From Seohaeicola saemankumensis (GTDB taxonomy: Bacteria > Pseudomonadota > Alphaproteobacteria > Rhodobacterales > Rhodobacteraceae), in contig NZ_JAINWI010000012.1 in NCBI RefSeq assembly GCF_021021435.1, forward strand, positions 186,001-250,000: DNA of 64,000 nt, in the 5' to 3' direction. The stretch's first letter is position 1; each line of letters starts with the position of its first letter. The notes under the pieces are model-generated. The model saw only the letters and a program-made list of their open reading frames with translations. It had not been told where the DNA came from and ran no database searches. Positions 41,231-49,681 of the stretch are shown piece after piece. A program made the translations under genes and the position numbers.

Positions 41231-42202
41231 ATGGATCCCGCGCCGCTTTTTCATGACGTTGCAGATGGACCGGCAGGCGGGCAAGCCTGGTGGGTCAAGA
41301 CGTCTGATGGCTGTCGTATCCGGCTGGGGCATTGGCCCCGCGCCGGAGAAGACAGCGCGCGCGGCACCGTGCTGCTGTTTCCCGGACGCACGGAATATAT
41401 CGAAAAATACGGCCGCGCTGCTGCCGATCTGGCGCAGCGCGGCTTTGATACTTTGACCATAGACTGGCGTGGCCAGGGCCTGTCCGACCGCCTGCTGGCA
41501 GACCGTAGGGTCGGTCATGTCGGGCGTTTCACGGATTATCAAAAAGACGTGGCCGCAATGGTCGCGGCGACACAGGCGTTTGATCTGCCGCAACCCTTCT
41601 ATCTGCTGGCCCATTCGATGGGTGGCTGCATCGGGTTGCGATCCTTGATGGAGGGACTGCCCGTGGCGGCCTGCGCCTTTACGGGGCCGATGTGGGGCAT
41701 CCAGATGGCTGCGGCCACGCGCCCTGCGGCTTGGGCGCTGTCATGGGGCAGCGCGCGGCTTGGTCTGGGGCACTACCTTGCCCCAGGGACAAAGCCCGAA
41801 ACCTATGTGCTCGCCGAGCCCTTCGACGATAACAGCCTGACCCGCGACCGCGACATGTATAGCTATATGCAGCAGCACATGACCGCCTATCCTGATCTTG
41901 CGCTTGGCGGGCCCAGCCTGCGCTGGCTGAACGAGGCGCTTGTCGAGATGGCGCATCTGGCACGCAGACCAGCGCCCGACCTGCCATGTCTGGCCTATCT
42001 GGGCACTCACGAGCGCATCGTCTGCCCAGATCGAATCACCTCGCGCTTCGACAGTTGGCCGAATGCCACATTGCGGACGGTGCAGGGCGGCGAGCATGAG
42101 GTGATGATGGATACGCCAGCCACCCGCGCGATGGTATTCAACGGGGTTGCCGAACATTTCGCATCCAACCCCGCAACGACCCTGACCCTGCAAAGCGCCT
42201 GA
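41231..42202 (+). CDS. Alpha/beta hydrolase, lysophospholipase-like
   Basis: This 323-residue serine hydrolase is of the monoglyceride lipase/PldB group. It shows VLLFPGRTEYIEKYGRAAADLAQRGFDTLTIDWRGQGLSDR, nucleophile elbow LLAHSMGGCIGLR, and late catalytic residues around CLAYLGTHERIV (Asp region) and VQGGEHEVMMD (His). It has no signal peptide. Probable substrates are lysophospholipids or acylglycerols. It follows the SCP2 gene by 3 bp and converges on the FAH-family gene. Confidence 0.9.
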   Translation: MDPAPLFHDVADGPAGGQAWWVKTSDGCRIRLGHWPRAGEDSARGTVLLFPGRTEYIEKYGRAAADLAQRGFDTLTIDWRGQGLSDRLLADRRVGHVGRFTDYQKDVAAMVAATQAFDLPQPFYLLAHSMGGCIGLRSLMEGLPVAACAFTGPMWGIQMAAATRPAAWALSWGSARLGLGHYLAPGTKPETYVLAEPFDDNSLTRDRDMYSYMQQHMTAYPDLALGGPSLRWLNEALVEMAHLARRPAPDLPCLAYLGTHERIVCPDRITSRFDSWPNATLRTVQGGEHEVMMDTPATRAMVFNGVAEHFASNPATTLTLQSA

Positions 42203-42236
42203 AACGGGCGCTTTGCGAAGCGGTTAGTCACATCGC

Positions 42237-43067
42237 TCAGGCGTCGCGCCGCACCTCCTGTCGTTGCTGGCCCAGCCCCTCGATCTGCAATTCCATCACA
42301 TCGCCCTCGGTCAGATAGCGTGGCGGCTTCATCCCCATGCCAACCCCCGGCGGCGTGCCTGTGGCGATCACATCGCCCGGTTGCAGGCTCATCATCTCGC
42401 TCAGATGGGAAATGATCTGCGCCACGGAAAAGATCATCGTAGCCGTCGTGCCAGTCTGCACGCGCTGGCCGTTCAGATCCAGCGTCAGGCCAAGGGCTTG
42501 CGGGTCGCCCGCCTCGTCCGGTGTGACCAGCCAGGGTCCGATGGGGCCAAACGTATCGGCGCTTTTGCCCTTGGTCCACTGGCCCACACGGTCAAGCTGG
42601 AAGGCGCGCTCCGAGACATCGTTGATCACGCAATAGCCCGCGACGTGATCCAGCGCCTGCGCCTCGGTCACGTATTTCGCGGTCTTGCCAATCACGACGC
42701 CCAACTCCACCTCCCAGTCGCCTTTTGCAGCGCCGCGCGGCAGATAGACCGGATCGTTCGGCCCGCAGATCGCGGATGTGGCCTTCATGAAGACGATCGG
42801 CATGGCGGGCGGCTCCATCCCTGCCTCGGCAGCGTGATCGGCATAGTTCAGCCCGATGCAGATGAATTTGCCTACCTGCCCCACAGGTGCGCCAAGACGC
42901 GGATTGCCTGCAACCAAAGGCAGGCTGTCAGAATCAACTTGTGGCAGGCTCGACAGCACAGCCCCCGCCAGATCCGGCACAATGCCCGACAGATCGCGGA
43001 TGCGCCCCTGTGCATCCAGCACGCCGGGCTTCTCGGCCCCGATCTCACCGTATCTGACAAAACGCAT
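42237..43067 (-). CDS. Fumarylacetoacetate hydrolase-family protein
   Basis: The 276-residue FAH-fold enzyme shows KFICIGLNYADHAAEAG, PIVFMKATSAICGPND, metal-binding DWEVELGVVIG (two Glu), INDVSERAFQ with an Asp ligand, KSADTFGPIGPWLVTPDE and GDVIATGTPPGVGMGM. Members hydrolyse C-C bonds in acylpyruvates or 2-oxo-4-carboxy dienoates, or are ureidoglycolate lyase-like; the substrate is not fixed. It is 11 kb from hppD and not obviously part of tyrosine breakdown. ATG 43067 follows GGAGGAGCCAGA. Confidence 0.9.
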   Translation of the reverse strand: MRFVRYGEIGAEKPGVLDAQGRIRDLSGIVPDLAGAVLSSLPQVDSDSLPLVAGNPRLGAPVGQVGKFICIGLNYADHAAEAGMEPPAMPIVFMKATSAICGPNDPVYLPRGAAKGDWEVELGVVIGKTAKYVTEAQALDHVAGYCVINDVSERAFQLDRVGQWTKGKSADTFGPIGPWLVTPDEAGDPQALGLTLDLNGQRVQTGTTATMIFSVAQIISHLSEMMSLQPGDVIATGTPPGVGMGMKPPRYLTEGDVMELQIEGLGQQRQEVRRDA

Positions 43068-43197
43068 TCTGGCTCCTCCCGCTGGTTTGCGGGTTACCCT
43101 AGCCAGCCCTCCGCGATGTGCAAGACGGCTTGGGACTGGTTTCACCACCCGTTGCGCCCTAGCTTTCCCCTAACCGCAGCAACTCCAAGGAATACCG

Positions 43198-44220
43198 ATG
43201 CCCGCCCCGGTCCTCACCCTGACAGATCGCGGGCTTTATTGCGCGGCGGGGGATTTCTATGTCGACCCGTGGCGTCCGGTGGATCGCGCACTGGTCACGC
43301 ATGGCCATGCTGACCATGCAAGGCCGGGGCACAGGCACTACCTTTGCACCGATGCCTGTATGCCGGTCATGCGGCACCGTTTGGGAAACATCACCGGCGA
43401 GACAATAAGCTATGGAGAGATGCGCCGGATCGGGGATGCGCAAGTCAGTTTCCACCCCGCAGGCCATGTGCCGGGATCGGCGCAGATCAGGGTCGAGGTG
43501 GCGGGCGAAGTCTGGGTGGTATCGGGCGATTACAAAACCGAAGCGGACGGTTTCTGCGAGACATTCCAGCCCGTACGCTGTCACACATTCATCTCGGAAT
43601 GCACTTTTGGCCTGCCGGTGTTCCGCTGGCAACCGCAGGCAGTGGTAGCAAAGCAGATCAACCAGTGGTGGGCCACGAACAAGGCCGAGGGGCGCACCAG
43701 CCTGTTGACAGCCTATTCGCTAGGCAAGGCGCAGCGGGTGCTGCACCTGCTGGACCCGACGATCGGTCCGATCCTGACCCATGCAGCGGTCGAGAATACC
43801 AACGCGGTCTTGCGCGCCCAAGGCCTGACCCTGCCGGATACCACCCGCATCACGCCGGAACTGGACCGTAAGGCCCAATCCGGCGCGCTGATCGTGGCAC
43901 CGCCCTCGGTTCTGGGCAGCACTTGGGCGCGCCGCTTCGGGCCGTTATCCACGGGCTTTGCGAGCGGCTGGATGCAAATGCGCGGCGTGCGGCGCAGGCG
44001 CGCGGCCGACCGCGGCTTTGTGATCTCGGATCATGCGGACTGGCCCGGACTGCTTGGGGCCATCAGGGAAACCGGCGCGGAAAATCTTTTTCTAACGCAT
44101 GGTTACACAGAGATCTTCACACGGCACCTGCGCGAGCAAGGGTATAATGCCCATATCCTTGCGACCGAGTTCGGCGGCGAGGAGGCGGATGATACCCCCG
44201 ACACCGGAGAAACTGCATGA
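43198..44220 (+). CDS. Ligase-associated DNA exonuclease (metallo-beta-lactamase fold)
   Basis: The 340-residue MBL/beta-CASP-type nuclease shows the metal motif VTHGHADHARPGH (about 34-46), HPAGHVPGSAQI, WVVSGDYKTE, then SLGKAQRVL and the C-terminal VISDHADWPGL and LTHGY. In many proteobacteria this exonuclease is encoded next to an ATP-dependent DNA ligase, and the two act in repair of cross-link or ribonucleotide-containing lesions. Here the ligase start overlaps this stop (ATGA). The Lhr-type helicase that often completes the cluster is not in the window. Confidence 0.93.
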   Translation: MPAPVLTLTDRGLYCAAGDFYVDPWRPVDRALVTHGHADHARPGHRHYLCTDACMPVMRHRLGNITGETISYGEMRRIGDAQVSFHPAGHVPGSAQIRVEVAGEVWVVSGDYKTEADGFCETFQPVRCHTFISECTFGLPVFRWQPQAVVAKQINQWWATNKAEGRTSLLTAYSLGKAQRVLHLLDPTIGPILTHAAVENTNAVLRAQGLTLPDTTRITPELDRKAQSGALIVAPPSVLGSTWARRFGPLSTGFASGWMQMRGVRRRRAADRGFVISDHADWPGLLGAIRETGAENLFLTHGYTEIFTRHLREQGYNAHILATEFGGEEADDTPDTGETA

Positions 44221-45806
44221 AAGGCTTTGCCGCGCTCTTTCTGGCCATCGACCAGACCACTCGCACCTCGGTCAAGGTCGCGGCATTGGCGGACTATTTC
44301 AACGCAGCCCCCGACGATGACAAGCTCTGGACCATCGCGTTGTTTTCCGGTCGCCGCCCGAAACGGGCAGTGACGACCACACGCCTGCGCGACTGGGCTG
44401 CCGAAGTGGCGGATATCCCGCTTTGGCTGTTCGAGGACAGCTATAGCATCGTCGGCGATCTGGCCGAGACAATCGCCCTTGTGCTGCCCCCTGCCCACCA
44501 TAGGTCAGAATCCTCTTTATCTCATTGGATCAATGTATTACGCTCCATATCTGATTCAAATGACGAGGTTCGGAAAACCACTGTGCTGGCTGCATGGGAC
44601 AGGCTGGACACGACCGAAAGACTGGTTTTCAACAAACTTCTGACGGGCGGGTTCCGCATGGGCGTCAGCCAGAAGCTGATGACGCGCGCATTGGCGCAGG
44701 CCACGGCCAAGCCCGAGGCGGAACTGGCGCACCGCCTGATGGGGGACTGGTCGCCCGACACGACCAGCTTTGCCAGCCTGATCGAGGCGGATGACCCTGC
44801 GGCGGACCTGTCGCGCCCCTATCCGTTCTGTCTGGCGCATGGAGTCGATGATCCCGACAGCCTTGGTCCCCTGACCGACTGGCAGGCCGAATGGAAATGG
44901 GACGGCATTCGCGCGCAGGTGATTGCCCGCGGCGGCGCGGTCCATATCTGGTCGCGGGGCGAGGAACTGATGACAGACCGCTTCCCCGAACTGGCGCGCC
45001 TGGCCGTTGACCTGCCGGACGGCACCGTGCTGGACGGCGAACTTGTGGCATGGGACGGCGCATCTCCCCTGCCCTTTGCCATTTTGCAAAAACGCATAAC
45101 ACGCAAGACCGTGCCGAAGAAACTGCTGGCCGAGGCACCCGTCATTCTGTTGGCCTATGACCTTCTGGAAAGCGCGGGACGTGACTTGCGCGCAGCCCCG
45201 CTGCACCAACGGCGCGCGATGCTGGACAGCCTTCTGGCGGCTGGTCCCCAAGACAGTCCCCTGCGCCCTTCGCCGTTGATCCAATCTGCGAACTGGGACA
45301 GCCTGCGCCACAGCCGATCACAGGCCCGCGACATGAAGGCCGAGGGGGTGATGATCAAACGCCTCTCCAGCCCCTATCACGTGGGCCGCAAGCGCGGTGA
45401 CTGGTGGAAATGGAAGCTGGATCCGCTGACCGTGGATGCCGTGATGATCTACGCACAGGCCGGCCACGGGCGCCGCGCCAACCTCTTCACGGATTTCACC
45501 TTCGCGGTCTGGCAGGGCAACGAGCTTGTCCCCTTTACCAAAGCCTATTCCGGCCTGACGGATGCGGAATTCACCAAGATCACCCAATGGGTGCGCCGCA
45601 ACACGCTGCAACGCTTCGGCCCTGTGCGGCAGGTCACCCCCCATCATGTGTTCGAGATCGCTTTCGAGGGCATTCAGGAAAGCCCGCGCCATAAGTCGGG
45701 TATCGCCCTGCGCTTTCCCCGCATGCTGCGCTGGCGGCAGGACAAGACCGTGGATCAGGCCGATACGTTGGACCACCTGCGTGAAATGCTGGCGCAATAT
45801 GGCTGA
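44217..45806 (+). CDS. ATP-dependent DNA ligase (cisplatin-resistance/LigC-like)
   Basis: The 529-residue ligase has an N-terminal DNA-binding domain (1-200) ending PYPFCLAHGV, the adenylation domain with catalytic Lys227 in EWKWDGIRAQ, then WSRGEELMTDRFPE, LDGELVAWD, EGVMIKRLSSPYHVGRKRGDWWKWK, and an OB domain. It seals nicks using ATP, alongside the NAD-dependent LigA. It is coupled to the exonuclease gene by a 4-bp overlap. Residues about 95-121 (44499-44579) are encoded by unusually A/T-rich codons (TTA, ATA, TCT, AAT) yet align with a normal part of the domain. Confidence 0.94.
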   Translation: MKGFAALFLAIDQTTRTSVKVAALADYFNAAPDDDKLWTIALFSGRRPKRAVTTTRLRDWAAEVADIPLWLFEDSYSIVGDLAETIALVLPPAHHRSESSLSHWINVLRSISDSNDEVRKTTVLAAWDRLDTTERLVFNKLLTGGFRMGVSQKLMTRALAQATAKPEAELAHRLMGDWSPDTTSFASLIEADDPAADLSRPYPFCLAHGVDDPDSLGPLTDWQAEWKWDGIRAQVIARGGAVHIWSRGEELMTDRFPELARLAVDLPDGTVLDGELVAWDGASPLPFAILQKRITRKTVPKKLLAEAPVILLAYDLLESAGRDLRAAPLHQRRAMLDSLLAAGPQDSPLRPSPLIQSANWDSLRHSRSQARDMKAEGVMIKRLSSPYHVGRKRGDWWKWKLDPLTVDAVMIYAQAGHGRRANLFTDFTFAVWQGNELVPFTKAYSGLTDAEFTKITQWVRRNTLQRFGPVRQVTPHHVFEIAFEGIQESPRHKSGIALRFPRMLRWRQDKTVDQADTLDHLREMLAQYG

Positions 45807-45870
45807 TCCGGCTTGAGAGCCTGCGGCCAAGCCCCTATGTCTGACGGAACGCAACAAGACAGGTGATCCC

Positions 45871-47703
45871 ATGTTCCAGCTTCCCTTTCCCGCCCTTGAT
45901 CCCGTCTGGGACGCCCATGCCAGCCGTGGCAGCAAGGATCTGGGGGATTTGCCGGAATGGGATCTGTCGGATCTTTACACCGCAGAGGATGCGCCCGAGT
46001 TGAAGCGCGATCTGGATTGGCTGGAACAGGCCTGCGCCAGTTTTGCGGCGGATTACGAGGGTAAGCTGGCCACGCTGGATGCCAAGGGAATGCTGGATTG
46101 CGTGCTGCGGAACGAGCGTATTTCAAGCATTGCAGGGCGGATCATGTCCTTCGCGGGCCTGCGCTACTACCAGATGACGATCGACGCCACCCGCGCCAAA
46201 TTCATGTCGGATTGTCAAGAAAAGATCACCAATTTCACGACGCCTCTGGTCTTCTTCACACTGGAACTGAACCGGCTGAACGATGACCATGTGGCAGGAC
46301 TTTTCGCTGCCAGCGACGAACTTGCGCGTTACAAGCCCGTATTCGACCGCATCCGCGCGATGAAACCCTATCAGTTGTCGGACGAGATGGAGAAATTTCT
46401 CCATGATCTGGGCGTTGTGGGCGACGCATGGGAGCGTCTGTTCGATGAAACCATCGCCGGTTTGGGCTTCGAAGTGGATGGCGAGCCGCTGAACATCGAA
46501 GGCACGCTGAACCTGCTGACCGATCATGACCGCGCCAAGCGTGAAGCTGCCGCAACCGAACTAGCGCGCGTTTTCGGCATGAATATCAAGACTTTCGCGC
46601 GCGTGCACAACACGCAGGCCAAAGAGAAAGAGGTCATCGACCGCTGGCGCGGCATGCCCACGCCCCAGACGGGGCGGCACCTGTCCAACGATGTCGAACC
46701 CGACGTGGTTGACGCGCTGCGCAACGCCGTGGTCGCGGCCTATCCCAAGCTGAGCCACCGTTATTACGAATTGAAACGCAAATGGCTGGGCCTTGACCGC
46801 ATGCAGGTCTGGGATCGCAACGCGCCCTTGCCGGTCGAGGAGGTCAAGACCGTCGACTGGCCCACTGCGCGCAGTATGGTGATGGATGCCTATGCCGGTT
46901 TCGATCCCCGCATGGCCGATCTGGCCGCACCCTTCTTCGACAAGGGCTGGATCGACGCAGGCGTGAAACCCGGCAAGGCCCCCGGTGCCTTCGCGCATCC
47001 GACCGTGACCGAAGTGCATCCTTATGTGATGCTCAACTATCTTGGCAAACCGCGTGACGTGATGACGTTGGCGCATGAACTGGGACATGGCGTGCATCAG
47101 GTTCTGGCCGCAGGTCAGGGAGAAATGCTGTCATCCACCCCGCTGACACTGGCCGAAACCGCAAGTGTGTTCGGCGAGATGCTGACCTTCCGCAAACTGC
47201 TGGACGGGGCAAAGACACAGGCCGAGCGCAAGACCCTGCTGGCCGGCAAGGTCGAGGATATGATCAACACGGTCGTGCGCCAGATCGCGTTCTATGATTT
47301 CGAATGCAAACTCCACGCCGCGCGCCGCCATGGCGAGTTGACGCCGGATGACATCAACGACTTGTGGATGAGCGTGCAGGCCGAAAGCCTTGGGCCGGCC
47401 TTCGATTTCATGGACGGATACGAGACCTTCTGGGCCTATATCCCGCATTTCGTGCATTCGCCCTTCTATGTCTATGCCTATGCCTTCGGCGACGGCCTCG
47501 TGAACGCGCTCTATGCGGTCTATGAGGAAAACCCCGAGGGCTTTCAGGACAAGTATTTCGACATGCTCAAGGCAGGCGGGTCAAAGCACCACAAGGACCT
47601 GCTGGCCCCCTTCGGCCTTGACGCCTCGGACCCCAAATTCTGGGACAAGGGTCTGTCGATGATCTCGGATATGATCGACGAGCTGGAGGCGATGGAGGGG
47701 TGA
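45871..47703 (+). CDS. pepF: M3-family oligoendopeptidase F
   Basis: The 610-residue zinc metallopeptidase of the thimet/PepF group degrades cytosolic oligopeptides. The zinc site is TLAHELGHGVHQ with HELGH at 402-406, and the third ligand Glu lies in TLAETASVFGEML. The N-terminal helical PepF domain covers 1-200, and the C-terminus has YVYAYAFGDGLVNALYAVY. GTG of the following acetyltransferase remnant overlaps its stop (GTGA). Confidence 0.94.
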   Translation: MFQLPFPALDPVWDAHASRGSKDLGDLPEWDLSDLYTAEDAPELKRDLDWLEQACASFAADYEGKLATLDAKGMLDCVLRNERISSIAGRIMSFAGLRYYQMTIDATRAKFMSDCQEKITNFTTPLVFFTLELNRLNDDHVAGLFAASDELARYKPVFDRIRAMKPYQLSDEMEKFLHDLGVVGDAWERLFDETIAGLGFEVDGEPLNIEGTLNLLTDHDRAKREAAATELARVFGMNIKTFARVHNTQAKEKEVIDRWRGMPTPQTGRHLSNDVEPDVVDALRNAVVAAYPKLSHRYYELKRKWLGLDRMQVWDRNAPLPVEEVKTVDWPTARSMVMDAYAGFDPRMADLAAPFFDKGWIDAGVKPGKAPGAFAHPTVTEVHPYVMLNYLGKPRDVMTLAHELGHGVHQVLAAGQGEMLSSTPLTLAETASVFGEMLTFRKLLDGAKTQAERKTLLAGKVEDMINTVVRQIAFYDFECKLHAARRHGELTPDDINDLWMSVQAESLGPAFDFMDGYETFWAYIPHFVHSPFYVYAYAFGDGLVNALYAVYEENPEGFQDKYFDMLKAGGSKHHKDLLAPFGLDASDPKFWDKGLSMISDMIDELEAMEG

Positions 47704-48176
47704 GGGTCACGCTGGCGCCCTTGCGCCTGACCGATTTCCCCCTTGTCGCAGCCATCAATGTGCGGGCTGACCAAATACTCTTTTCCGGCTCGGTGCGCGA
47801 GGTGTTTGAAAACCCTGCGCCGGATGTGGATGTGGATGTGCTCGCGATCAACTCCGACGACGCGCCTGTCGGTCTCTTCAGGATCGACACGGGATATACC
47901 GCCGCATATGGATTTGCCCTGCAGGGCGATCTGGGCTTGCGAACCGTCATGATCGACGCGGCCCGTCAGGGCAAAGGGATCGGCACATCCGCCATGCGCG
48001 CCCTGCCTGCCTTTCTGCATGAAACCTATCCGTAGGCTCGTCGCCTCTGGCTTACCGTCAACCTGCAAAACACTGCCGCCATTGCCAGCTATCTCACAGG
48101 CGGCTTCACCGACACTGGCGCGCTCTGGCCGCATGGCGATGCCGGACCGCAGCATATCATGCGCCTCACGCTCTGA
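47700..48176 (+). pseudogene. GNAT-family acetyltransferase interrupted by an in-frame TAG
   Basis: GTG 47700 overlaps the pepF stop. The first 111 codons encode a GNAT start (VTLAPLRLTDFPLVAAI) and the acetyl-CoA loop ARQGKGIGTSAMRAL. A TAG at 48033-48035 follows FLHETYP. The same frame then continues for 46 codons as ARRLWLTVNLQNTAAIASYL and GGFTDTGALWPHGDAGPQHIMRL, the expected C-terminal half of the domain, up to TGA 48174-48176. One base change (for example in a CAG or GAG codon) would restore a full protein of about 157 residues. It is either a pseudogene, a read-through gene or a sequencing error; the intact remainder suggests a recent event. Confidence 0.85.
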
Positions 48177-48183
48177 CCGGCTT

Positions 48184-48239
48184 CATCTTGCCGCAAATAT
48201 CCCGGGGGAAGTCCGTCAGGACTTGGGGGCAGCGCCCCC
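48184..48239 (+). repeat. Dispersed intergenic repeat, full copy with GC palindrome
   Basis: CATCTTGCCGCAAATATCCC, GGGGGAAGTCC, GTCAGGACTT, then the perfect palindrome GGGGGCagcGCCCCC at 48225-48239. It is the same order as the copy at 25321-25374, with GTCC/GGAC inside. It lies between the convergent acetyltransferase remnant and the DksA-type gene. Confidence 0.75.
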
Positions 48240-48508
48240 TATTTCATCTGGCTGTCTTTTGATCCGCGCCGGTTGATCCCGCCGCGGCGCTGATTTGCGC
48301 CCTGCCGCTCGGACTGGCAATCGATGCACAGCTTTACCGCCGGCAATGCGGCACGCCGTGCCTCGGGGATGGGGTCCTCGCAATCGGCGCAATGGGTCAG
48401 GCTGTCGCCGACCGGCGTGCGCCGCGCCTTGAGGCGGGCCAGTTCGTCTTGAATGGAGGCCTCGATCTGTTCATTGACCGCGCCATCGCGCGCCCAGCCA
48501 CCTGCCAT
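48239..48508 (-). CDS. DksA/TraR-type C4 zinc-finger protein (YbiI-like)
   Basis: The 89-residue protein has the DksA C4 zinc finger CADCEDPIPEARRAALPAVKLCIDC at about 46-70 and a short N-terminal helix, without the long coiled coil of full DksA. Such short proteins may enter the RNA polymerase secondary channel, but most are untested. The tail is basic (RRGGINRRGSK). ATG 48508 follows GGAGGGCGGGATC. The stop abuts the GC palindrome of the repeat. A hairpin terminator of the preceding rpoH gene separates the two units. Confidence 0.88.
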   Translation of the reverse strand: MAGGWARDGAVNEQIEASIQDELARLKARRTPVGDSLTHCADCEDPIPEARRAALPAVKLCIDCQSERQGANQRRGGINRRGSKDSQMK

Positions 48509-48532
48509 GATCCCGCCCTCCGTTGCACAATG

Positions 48533-48565
48533 CAAAACGGCACCAGCCTAAAAGGCCGGTGCCGT
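48533..48565 (-). terminator. Rho-independent terminator of rpoH
   Basis: Minus strand: ACGGCACC-g-GCC pairs with GGC-t-GGTGCCGT around a 5-nt loop, then TTTTGC. It lies 20 bp past the rpoH stop. Confidence 0.85.
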
Positions 48566-48585
48566 CATGTTCAAGCCCTTTGCGT

Positions 48586-49482
48586 TCACGCGCTTTCCAG
48601 CATGCCCTTGGACTGCGCCAGTTCGCGCATCCGCTTTTGCAGTTTCTCGAAGGCGCGCACCTCGATCTGGCGGATACGTTCGCGGCTTACGTCATATTGC
48701 GCGCTCAGATCCTCAAGAGTCACAGTCTCGTCCGACAGACGCCGTTGGGTCAGGATATCGCGCTCGCGTTCGTTCAGCACATCCATCGCTTGCGCCAGTA
48801 AGGCGCGGCGTGCTGTCATCTCGTCACGCTCGGCATAGTCATTGGCTTGGTCGGCATCCTCATCCTCAAGCCAGTCCTGCCACTGCATCGAGCCTTCGCC
48901 CTCGGAGCCGACCGTCGCGTTCAGCGATGCATCGCCCCCCGACAGGCGGCGGTTCATGCTGATAACCTCGGCCTCGGTCACGCCCAGATCGGTCGCGATC
49001 TGCTTGACGTTCTCGGGGCGTAAGTCGCCCTCTTCCAGCGCGCCGATCTTCGACTTCGCCTTGCGCAGGTTGAAGAACAACTTCTTCTGCGCCGAGGTCG
49101 TGCCCAGTTTCACAAGGCTCCACGAGCGCAGGATATATTCCTGGATCGAGGCCCTGATCCACCACATCGCATAGGTTGCTAGGCGGAACCCCTTTTCAGG
49201 GTCGAACCGCTTGACGGCCTGCATCAAGCCGACATTCGCTTCGGAAATGACCTCGGCCTGCGGCAGCCCGTAGCCGCGATAACCCATGGCAATCTTGGCG
49301 GCCAGTCGCAGGTGGCTGGTCACCATGCGGTGCGCCGCCTCGGTGTCCTGCTCTTCGACCCAGCGTTTGGCCAGCATATATTCCTCTTCCGGTTCCAGCA
49401 GAGGAAACTTGCGGATTTCCTGCATATACCTGTTCAGACCGCCCTCGGGCGTTGGTGCCGGAAGATTTGCATAATTGCTCAT
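48586..49482 (-). CDS. rpoH: Heat-shock sigma factor RpoH (sigma-32)
   Basis: The 298-residue group 3 sigma factor has region 1.2/2.1 (LNRYMQEIRKFPLLEPEEEYMLAKRW), region 2.3-2.4 (GFRLATYAMWWIRASIQEYILRSWSLVKLG), the RpoH box QKKLFFNLRKAK, and region 4.2 (TLEDLSAQYDVSRERIRQIEVRAFEKLQKRM). It directs polymerase to heat- and oxidative-stress promoters. Rhodobacterales often carry two paralogues (RpoHI, RpoHII); which one this is cannot be settled here. ATG 49482 was preferred over 49617 because the family N-terminus starts there. A sigma-32-like promoter lies 60-90 bp upstream. Confidence 0.95.
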   Translation of the reverse strand: MSNYANLPAPTPEGGLNRYMQEIRKFPLLEPEEEYMLAKRWVEEQDTEAAHRMVTSHLRLAAKIAMGYRGYGLPQAEVISEANVGLMQAVKRFDPEKGFRLATYAMWWIRASIQEYILRSWSLVKLGTTSAQKKLFFNLRKAKSKIGALEEGDLRPENVKQIATDLGVTEAEVISMNRRLSGGDASLNATVGSEGEGSMQWQDWLEDEDADQANDYAERDEMTARRALLAQAMDVLNERERDILTQRRLSDETVTLEDLSAQYDVSRERIRQIEVRAFEKLQKRMRELAQSKGMLESA

Positions 49483-49542
49483 ATAAACAGTCCCTTTCGA
49501 GATGAGGGACCCCTCGCTTAAGTTAAGGGGCTTAACATTACA

Positions 49543-49570
49543 TTTATGGCGCTCCACATGGCGTTTCAAG
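49543..49570 (-). promoter_or_regulatory. Sigma-32-type promoter of rpoH
   Basis: On the minus strand CTTGAA (49570-49565) is separated by 13 bp from CGCCATAAA (49551-49543), close to the heat-shock consensus CTTGAA-N13-15-CCCCATnT. Transcription would start about 50 bp before the rpoH ATG, which fits positive autoregulation by a heat-shock sigma factor. Confidence 0.7.
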
Positions 49571-49681
49571 TCTGATGGAGCGAAATGTTTCACGAACCAT
49601 AACCGATTTTCCGTCACAAAGGACAGCGCATGTCACAATAGTAACGCCGATGTGCGCGTATCGGTTCCCCCTGAAAGGACC

